IMG/VR virus record: IMGVR_UViG_3300009378_000059
Location: 1-25,329 of that record
Origin: a virus
Strand: one strand, 5' to 3'
DNA length: 25,329 bases
In this document: positions 7,273-11,725 of the stretch, piece after piece
Layout: each line of letters starts with the position of its first letter
How positions within the stretch are numbered: position 1 is the first letter of the stretch
The notes under the pieces: generated by a model
The model's database searches: none
The model's input: only the letters and a program-made list of their open reading frames with translations
What the model was told of the DNA's origin: nothing
Program-made: the position numbers and the translations under genes

Positions 7273-8075
7273 GGGCGGATCCTCCAATGGTGATCTTCTT
7301 CAGTTTTATCGCGGCAAGCCAAGAGAGAATCCGTTATATACTTCCAATCTGTTAAGCACTTATCAGGAATTCTAATGTGATCTGGTTGTTTCATTAAAGT
7401 GAGTATTTGGTCAGCCAATTCGTAATGTGTTTCATAGAGATGAGCTGATATTGCATGAAGAGTCTGAATTCCAAGATCTACAATTGGTCGGCGCTCTTCA
7501 TCGAGCTTTTGATTAAGTCGGGTGAGAACTCTAAGCGTCATGACTGTGAAATTAAACATGTCATATGGGCGGCCAAGTATAAGGTCATTTGATCGCATTG
7601 TAACTGTCGTATTGAGCTTTCCATCTCTAATGTTAAAGATCAAGCTCACTGTACAGCGGTAGTCTTTAGAGTGAATCGGGTTGGGAACCCAAATAGTCAT
7701 TACTGCTTGACGTGTATGTGGATCATCGAATAATTGTTTAACGACATATTCGACTTGGCTTATAAACATAGGTCCATAAGCTCCATTGAAGATGTATCCG
7801 TCATCTGAGAACTGAGCAATGTGCTTGTTATATGGAGCAATTTCTTCAGTGAGCATAGATCCAGAAGTAATCCAATAAGCTTCAGCAGCCATAAAAATAT
7901 AGCTTAGTTTACGTCGAGAATGTTGACACACTGGATAATTCATATCGAACGATATTGTCTGATTCATTATCTCTTTGGTTTTCATACCTCTAACGGTAAC
8001 GTCATTACCTCTTTGGTATGTGACGGCTAATGAAGATAACCAAGCAGCATTAGCACTTTCATAAGGGTAAATCAC
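7269..8075 (-). CDS. dCMP hydroxymethylase (thymidylate synthase family)
   Basis: A thymidylate-synthase-fold enzyme of 268 residues. The catalytic Cys is Cys141 in YRCTVS, followed by MRSND (160-164) and LGRPYD (167-172). In thymidylate synthases the last position is Asn (E. coli Asn177) and contacts dUMP; in T4 gp42 it is Asp179, which selects dCMP. Here it is Asp172, and MRSND also matches gp42 rather than the RSxD of synthases. His212 and Tyr214 in AHLYETH are the usual nucleotide contacts. I therefore predict 5-hydroxymethyl-dCMP formation from dCMP and methylene-tetrahydrofolate. The start is the GTG at 8075, six bases after a perfect AGGAGG; an ATG at 8099 lies upstream of that site and lacks support. 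The gene overlaps the kinase by 17 bases and the glucosyltransferase by 4. Confidence 0.87.
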   Translation of the reverse strand: MIYPYESANAAWLSSLAVTYQRGNDVTVRGMKTKEIMNQTISFDMNYPVCQHSRRKLSYIFMAAEAYWITSGSMLTEEIAPYNKHIAQFSDDGYIFNGAYGPMFISQVEYVVKQLFDDPHTRQAVMTIWVPNPIHSKDYRCTVSLIFNIRDGKLNTTVTMRSNDLILGRPYDMFNFTVMTLRVLTRLNQKLDEERRPIVDLGIQTLHAISAHLYETHYELADQILTLMKQPDHIRIPDKCLTDWKYITDSLLACRDKTEEDHHWRIRP

Positions 8076-8562
8076 GGGGTCCCTCCTGAGTGTAGTCATA
8101 AGTAATATAAGGAAGTGAAGTCACAGAATCAAAGTCATAAGCATAAAAGTCATAAACTTGTTCCATTAAATCCTGATCTTTTACATATTCGCTATTAACG
8201 CGATTAGCCCAACCATTAATACATGTTTCTTTTGGTGGCAAGCATCTAATGACCTGAGCATTTAAAGCTTTGAATCTTTCTTCGATTGCGATATACTCAT
8301 GGTCAAGTATGTGTTCATTGCGAATTATTTGTCCATAAATCCAAGAAGAAATATGACAGCGATTAAAGACGAAAGTTACATCTGAAAATGTATGCTGAAG
8401 TATGTCCTCTACTTGGCGCAATTGGCCTCTGTAAGCTCGCATTGCATGAGCCTGAGATGGATAAGTGCTATTGTGAAAATAAATGACATCTTTCTTTGGC
8501 GTCATTCTTTGGATAAGAGTGTCTTTTCCTGAATGGTCAGGTCCTTCAAAGAGGTATATCAT
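8059..8562 (-). CDS. Deoxynucleoside monophosphate kinase, thymidylate-kinase-like
   Basis: A 167-residue P-loop kinase opening with MIYLFEGPDHSGKDT; the Walker A segment is residues 7-15 with Lys13. NRCHISSWIYGQ (68-79) sits where thymidylate kinases have a DRxxxSxxVYG-type segment, and Arg81 follows. The C-terminal region is divergent. Lying directly before the hydroxymethylase, it may phosphorylate hydroxymethyl-dCMP and possibly dTMP, the job done in T4 by the unrelated-looking gp1. Two adjacent ATGs (8565 and 8562) follow GGAGGG; the second has the better five-base spacing. It overlaps the MazG-like gene by 17 bases. The kinase fold is secure; the substrate is inferred from context. Confidence 0.82.
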   Translation of the reverse strand: MIYLFEGPDHSGKDTLIQRMTPKKDVIYFHNSTYPSQAHAMRAYRGQLRQVEDILQHTFSDVTFVFNRCHISSWIYGQIIRNEHILDHEYIAIEERFKALNAQVIRCLPPKETCINGWANRVNSEYVKDQDLMEQVYDFYAYDFDSVTSLPYITYDYTQEGPRDLPL

Positions 8563-8947
8563 CATAACCCTCCAAAATGCTTATATGATCTGGTCCTACC
8601 CAACCTTCTGGTTTGATAACATCCAAAGAAGAACCTCTTTTAGATTGTGAAGCATGTTTTGCTCGTTCTTTAGACATGTTAGCTCTTTGAATCTCATTCC
8701 AATGTCTTTGACTATTAACTCCCATTATATCAAGAGTACCAACGGCGATATAAACCAAATCTAAAAGCGCATCGATTTGCTCTGGAAGGTCATCTCGGGC
8801 GATCGCTTCATCGTATTCATCAAGTTCTTCTTGGAGAAATTTACGTCGAAAATCTTGAATTTCAAAATCAAGAGTTGTTGGGTTTGGTGTATATCGTGGA
8901 ACTCCATATTTTATATGGAAATCGGCTAAGTCCTTAAATACAGACAT
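8546..8947 (-). CDS. MazG-like nucleotide pyrophosphohydrolase
   Basis: This 133-residue all-alpha protein has the MazG/phosphoribosyl-ATP-pyrophosphohydrolase-like signature: Glu40, Glu41 and Glu44 in LQEELDEYDEA, then Asp60 and Asp63 in DALLDLVY. RANMSK (88-93) and KPEGWVGPD (112-120) are recurrent in phage members of the family. Such enzymes cut nucleoside triphosphates to monophosphates plus pyrophosphate. As first gene of the modification operon it could destroy dCTP and produce dCMP for the hydroxymethylase, the part T4 gives to gp56. That substrate is inference; a general house-cleaning role is the alternative. AAGGAG lies five bases before the ATG at 8947. It probably shares the promoter at 9423-9451 through read-through of the hairpin at 8987-9013. 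Confidence 0.82.
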   Translation of the reverse strand: MSVFKDLADFHIKYGVPRYTPNPTTLDFEIQDFRRKFLQEELDEYDEAIARDDLPEQIDALLDLVYIAVGTLDIMGVNSQRHWNEIQRANMSKERAKHASQSKRGSSLDVIKPEGWVGPDHISILEGYDDIPL

Positions 8948-8986
8948 GTTGTCTCCTTGTGTTTGATAATTTTGAAGCCCTTTGAA

Positions 8987-9013
8987 GGGCCATCGGCGTT
9001 ACCCGGATGGCCC
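8987..9013 (-). terminator. GC-rich intergenic hairpin, possible leaky terminator
   Basis: GGGCCATC / GATGGCCC form an 8-bp stem with an 11-base loop between the acidic-tailed gene and the MazG-like gene. A competing small stem (GCCCTTTGAAGGGC, 8977-8990) overlaps its foot. No T-tract follows on the minus strand, so full termination is doubtful. It could attenuate transcription or mark an RNA processing site separating the abundant upstream message from the modification operon. Confidence 0.5.
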
Positions 9014-9027
9014 TATACAGGGATTAC

Positions 9028-9354
9028 TTAGAAAGTCTCTTCAGTAGCTTCGGTTGCTTCAACTTCAGAGTCATCCTTAGAAGCGCGCTTCTTAGGCTCA
9101 TACTCTTCGACTGAAGCTCCATCAACTTCGATAGTGCCATGAATGAAGTCATAGTTAATATCGCCCATAGTCAAGCCATTGTCAAGAGCTTCTTGAACAT
9201 TAGCTGGAGCTGGATTAGTGAGGTAACCCTGGAAGCGGTCATAAGACGCAGAACCTTCACGCTTAGGATTCTCAGTTACATTAACGACAATAGCAGCTTC
9301 CTTAGTGATACCAACTGCCTTCTTCTTCATTACTAGTGCGGACTCATCAGACAT
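9028..9354 (-). CDS. Unknown protein with acidic C-terminal tail ending in Phe
   Basis: I do not recognise this 108-residue protein. It has a basic N-terminal region (VMKKKAVGI), a central segment with YDRFQGYLTNPAP (38-50) and a highly acidic C-terminal third ending in Glu-Glu-Thr-Phe. The tail resembles those of SSB-type proteins and of the DUF2815 protein in this window. Its gene has a consensus promoter, a predicted 5'-terminal hairpin, AAGGAG six bases before the ATG and a hairpin downstream, so high expression is likely. A helicase- or DNA-associated role, possibly an accessory replication protein competing for or bridging SSB partners, is a guess from the tail and position; a small structural protein cannot be excluded. 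Confidence 0.75.
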   Translation of the reverse strand: MSDESALVMKKKAVGITKEAAIVVNVTENPKREGSASYDRFQGYLTNPAPANVQEALDNGLTMGDINYDFIHGTIEVDGASVEEYEPKKRASKDDSEVEATEATEETF

Positions 9355-9393
9355 AATAGTCTCCTTTCTTAAAAGTTAAATTGAAAATAAACA

Positions 9394-9417
9394 CATACAT
9401 AAGTTTATTTATGTATG
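9394..9417 (-). other. Predicted 5'-terminal mRNA hairpin of the 9028-9354 transcript
   Basis: A perfect 9-bp inverted repeat CATACATAA / TTATGTATG with a 6-base loop begins 6 bases after the -10 box at 9423-9428. This is the same distance as at the DUF2815 promoter, although the stem sequences are unrelated. The shared placement with different sequence suggests selection for a structured mRNA 5' end. Confidence 0.55.
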
Positions 9418-9422
9418 GGTCT

Positions 9423-9451
9423 ATTATATAATAAATGGTTTCCGTTGTAAA
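9423..9451 (-). promoter_or_regulatory. Sigma-70 promoter upstream of the acidic-tailed protein
   Basis: On the minus strand TTTACA (9451-9446) and TATAAT (9428-9423) are separated by 17 bases. The -35 lies just past the stop codon of the SNF2 helicase gene. It should drive the 9028-9354 gene and, by read-through, the nucleotide-modification operon. Unlike the other leftward promoters its spacer shows no obvious palindrome. Confidence 0.85.
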
Positions 9452-9458
9452 CCACTTT

Positions 9459-10823
9459 TTATCGGCTATTTTTATATGATAGCAGATTCTGTAAAAACTC
9501 TGAAGACATTTGTCCTTTTGACTCTAGAGTTTTGATAATAGCTTCGTGTATTGTATTCCTAACTACCAAACGGAAGACTACTACACTTGAATGTTCGGAT
9601 CCTTGTCTCTCAAATCTTCTTATGAGTTGGTCATAAGTGTCATAATTATAAGTGAGAGAATAAAACATGATAGTTCTACCTGGTCCATATTGAAGATTGA
9701 CTCCATGTGAGATTCTATGAATCTGTGTTATGAGAATTTCGATCTTTCCAGCATTCCAATCTTTTTCGATTTGCTGCATTTGGCTACTATCTTCAACGAA
9801 TGTAGCTTTAGGAAATGCTTCTTTAAGTCTGCGTTCATCTTCATTAAAGTGATATGCTACTAGAATTGGTTGCCCTTGTAATTCTTCTACTTTTTCTTTA
9901 GTGATTTCAACAAGTTCATTATGAAGATTATGTGTTGTACGGTTGTCTTCTTCATCATAATTATATATGAATCCATTAGCAATTTGCCAACATTTCATAA
10001 GCGCAGAAGTCCGGTTCTGAGCCAAGACACTATCTTCTGTTTCTTGGTCAAGAATAGTAAAGAGTTCATCTTCCATTTCTTTATATATTTTCTTGACTTT
10101 AAGTGGAAGGTGAAGATCTATATCGACCACCATCCTATCAGGTAAATCCAAAGTAGAATCGACATCAACAAAGGAAACCAAATTACAAATTCTCTGAATA
10201 ATTTCATCTTTTGCTCCAGGTTTAAGTTCCCAATTAAATCTTTTATAGTCAGTTGGATAAAAGAATTCATTGCGAAAGTTATAAAAAGAAGTTCCAAGAC
10301 TTAGACCTAAATCTAATATCTGTATTTGAGCCCATAGATCCTCAAAGCGATTAGGTATTGGATTGCCACAGAGTATATACCTATTTTCAAAAGTCCTAAG
10401 AATCTTTTTCAATTCTTTAAAGCGCTTTGCTTTTGGATTTTTGAACTTGACTGACTCATCTACTATGAGCATTTTGAATGGGAATCTCTTTGTGGACTTT
10501 ATTTTCTCGACAAGCCAAGGAATACCTTCAGGATTTATGAGATATACTTGAGCGTCTTTATGGAAATTAGCATTTTTATCTTTACCATGAAGAAGAGAAG
10601 TTTTAAGGTCTTTAGAGAAATCCCACTTTTCATGCTCACTGCACCAAGTAGCATATAGAATACTAAGTGGTGCAATGATTAACGTTCTTTTGCGGTGATG
10701 GAAGATGGCATCAAGAGCCATGACTGTCTTTCCAGAGCCAGGAAAAGCAAAGAGTCCAAAGTTCTCTTGCTCTTTAAGGCTTTGTATCAGTGACTTTTGA
10801 TACTCATGAGGAGTGAATTTCAA
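9459..10823 (-). CDS. SNF2-family superfamily 2 helicase
   Basis: A 454-residue DNA translocase. Motif I is FPGSGKT (residues 28-34), motif II is DESV in LIVDESVKF in place of DEAH, motif III lies in ILCGNPIPN, and the C-terminal lobe carries SHGVNLQ and QLIRRFERQG with the arginine finger region. Compact SNF2-like helicases like this occur in phage replication modules together with VRR-NUC, DUF2800 and a VapE-like primase. The start is a TTG at 10823 that overlaps the preceding small gene's stop (TTGA) and has AGGAGG seven bases upstream; that ribosome binding site is encoded inside the Glu-Glu-Asp codons of the small gene. A fork-remodelling or branch-migration role is inferred. Confidence 0.9.
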   Translation of the reverse strand: MKFTPHEYQKSLIQSLKEQENFGLFAFPGSGKTVMALDAIFHHRKRTLIIAPLSILYATWCSEHEKWDFSKDLKTSLLHGKDKNANFHKDAQVYLINPEGIPWLVEKIKSTKRFPFKMLIVDESVKFKNPKAKRFKELKKILRTFENRYILCGNPIPNRFEDLWAQIQILDLGLSLGTSFYNFRNEFFYPTDYKRFNWELKPGAKDEIIQRICNLVSFVDVDSTLDLPDRMVVDIDLHLPLKVKKIYKEMEDELFTILDQETEDSVLAQNRTSALMKCWQIANGFIYNYDEEDNRTTHNLHNELVEITKEKVEELQGQPILVAYHFNEDERRLKEAFPKATFVEDSSQMQQIEKDWNAGKIEILITQIHRISHGVNLQYGPGRTIMFYSLTYNYDTYDQLIRRFERQGSEHSSVVVFRLVVRNTIHEAIIKTLESKGQMSSEFLQNLLSYKNSR

Positions 10824-10945
10824 TCTTCATCCTCCTCATCTTCATCCTCCTCAAAGCATTCTGGACAAATTAAATATTGATAATCCAATTCAGCTTCTGG
10901 ATCATAGAAGAATGGATCTACTTCATCTCTTTCTTTGAATCGCAT
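10820..10945 (-). CDS. Small acidic protein with CxxC, 41 residues
   Basis: The ATG at 10945 has AGGAG seven bases upstream and the frame runs 41 codons to a TGA that overlaps the helicase TTG start. The protein begins MRFKERDEVDPFFYD, contains a single CPEC pair and ends in an almost purely Glu/Asp tail. The single CxxC could be half of a zinc site formed by dimerisation. The gene overlaps the 58-residue gene upstream by 23 bases. I do not recognise the family. Good start signals and tight coupling make it likely to be translated; its Glu/Asp codons also provide the helicase ribosome binding site. Confidence 0.7.
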   Translation of the reverse strand: MRFKERDEVDPFFYDPEAELDYQYLICPECFEEDEDEEDED

Positions 10946-11099
10946 CTTGACACTCCTTACAAGGTACTTTATCTTTATCAGGTAAATCAACTGCATAATT
11001 ATTTCCTAATAAAGGCATTCCACAAAGAGTTTCTGGAGCTCCAAGAGAAACCCAATGTTGTTGACCTAAACGTTTTGTCCATTCTGAGTAATTATCCAT
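10923..11099 (-). CDS. Small putative zinc-binding protein, 58 residues
   Basis: The ATG at 11099 follows AGGAG by seven bases. The protein carries His15, Cys26 (TLCG), Cys47 and Cys50 (CKEC), spaced as in small phage zinc-finger-like proteins, where a His or Cys pair and a CxxC coordinate one zinc. HWVSLGAPETLCGMPLL is the most distinctive stretch. It overlaps the upstream 68-residue gene by 8 bases and the downstream acidic protein by 23. A host-takeover or DNA-binding role would be typical of such small early phage proteins, but nothing in the sequence proves it. Confidence 0.72.
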   Translation of the reverse strand: MDNYSEWTKRLGQQHWVSLGAPETLCGMPLLGNNYAVDLPDKDKVPCKECQDAIQRKR

Positions 11100-11298
11100 T
11101 TACTTTCTCCTCTTGAAGTTCTTCAATAATCTCTTGGCGTCGAGCTATAACGGTTTTATCAAATTCATCTATGAGATCATATAGAATAAGAGTATCAACC
11201 AAATCATAAAGAACTCGATGAACCTCGTAAATTTCAAATTGCTCACATTTATGATGAGTGAGTCGTGCAATCTTTGCAAATTTAGTTTCAACTCTCAT
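11092..11298 (-). CDS. Small unknown helical protein, 68 residues
   Basis: This 68-residue protein is rich in charged and aliphatic residues in a pattern that suggests two or three alpha helices, with acidic residues clustered at the C-terminal half (EIIEELQEEK). There is no signal peptide, membrane segment or known motif. Its start overlaps the stop of the preceding membrane protein as ATGA, and its stop overlaps the next gene by 8 bases, so it belongs to the tightly coupled tiny-gene cluster at 10820-11656. Function unknown. Confidence 0.7.
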   Translation of the reverse strand: MRVETKFAKIARLTHHKCEQFEIYEVHRVLYDLVDTLILYDLIDEFDKTVIARRQEIIEELQEEKVNG

Positions 11299-11468
11299 AA
11301 CAGCACCAATGCAACGCTGCCAATGGTTAGCCCAACAGCAACTACGATAGCACCATCAACCATTGATTCGTAACGGTTAGGTACTGATTTATATAGATCA
11401 AACGGTAATTTCATATCTCTCTCCCTTTTTGATTTTGAATAGTCAGCATAGTAGGTCTCAGCTCTCAT
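11295..11468 (-). CDS. Small single-helix membrane protein
   Basis: From the ATG at 11468 the frame gives 57 residues: a charged, Tyr-rich N-terminus, then a hydrophobic segment of about 18 residues reaching the C-terminus (GAIVVAVGLTIGSVALVLL). The 11468 ATG overlaps the previous stop as ATGA, but GGAGG is about 12 bases away. An in-frame ATG at 11414 (39 residues, beginning MKLPFDLYKS) has a closer GGGAGAGAG ribosome binding site, so the shorter form may be the main product. The last codon precedes a TGA that overlaps the next ATG. A membrane role such as exclusion or host-takeover is possible but unproven. Confidence 0.62.
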   Translation of the reverse strand: MRAETYYADYSKSKRERDMKLPFDLYKSVPNRYESMVDGAIVVAVGLTIGSVALVLL

Positions 11469-11656
11469 ATAAATTTAATTCCTCCATTAGTTACTTTAGT
11501 TGCTATCTCTTTAAGGTTTTCATAATCTCCACTCATCATTCTAGTTTGAGTTTCTTCCCATTGATGGCTTAAGTTCATTTCTCTAAGAGCTTTTCTAACA
11601 ATGGCCATAATGGCAAATGCATTACCAGATGGGCTGGCTGTGTCGATGATAATCAT
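11465..11656 (-). CDS. Conserved-looking small phage protein, 63 residues
   Basis: This protein begins MIIIDTASPSGNAFAIM and has SGDYENLKEIA near its C-terminus. I recall small proteins of this pattern (an SGNAF segment near the start, a helix, then GDY) in many unrelated phages, always without a known role. It is the first gene after the promoter at 11689-11717; AGGAG lies seven bases before the ATG. It leads a run of five overlapping tiny genes that ends with the SNF2 helicase. Function unknown. Confidence 0.78.
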   Translation of the reverse strand: MIIIDTASPSGNAFAIMAIVRKALREMNLSHQWEETQTRMMSGDYENLKEIATKVTNGGIKFI

Positions 11657-11688
11657 AGTAGGTCTCCTTTTGTGATTTACCTAGGTAT

Positions 11689-11717
11689 ATTATATTACAC
11701 TTTGTTCCCAATGTAAA
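11689..11717 (-). promoter_or_regulatory. Sigma-70 promoter for the tiny-gene/helicase operon
   Basis: Minus-strand TTTACA (11717-11712) and TATAAT (11694-11689) with a 17-base spacer. The interval 11697-11714 on the plus strand reads ACACTTTGTTCCCAATGT and matches the promoter at 14760-14788 at 14 of 18 positions. Just downstream, TACCTAGGTA (11678-11687) is a perfect 10-bp palindrome near the transcription start, a possible operator. Confidence 0.85.
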
Positions 11718-11725
11718 CAATTATT

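Noticed and set aside
7269-8075. Ordinary thymidylate synthase
   Set aside because: The position normally occupied by the dUMP-contacting Asn is Asp172, the MRSND segment matches T4 gp42, and a hmC glucosyltransferase gene overlaps its end.
8076-8099. ATG start for the hydroxymethylase at 8099
   Set aside because: The perfect AGGAGG at 8082-8087 lies downstream of this ATG and is correctly placed only for the GTG at 8075.
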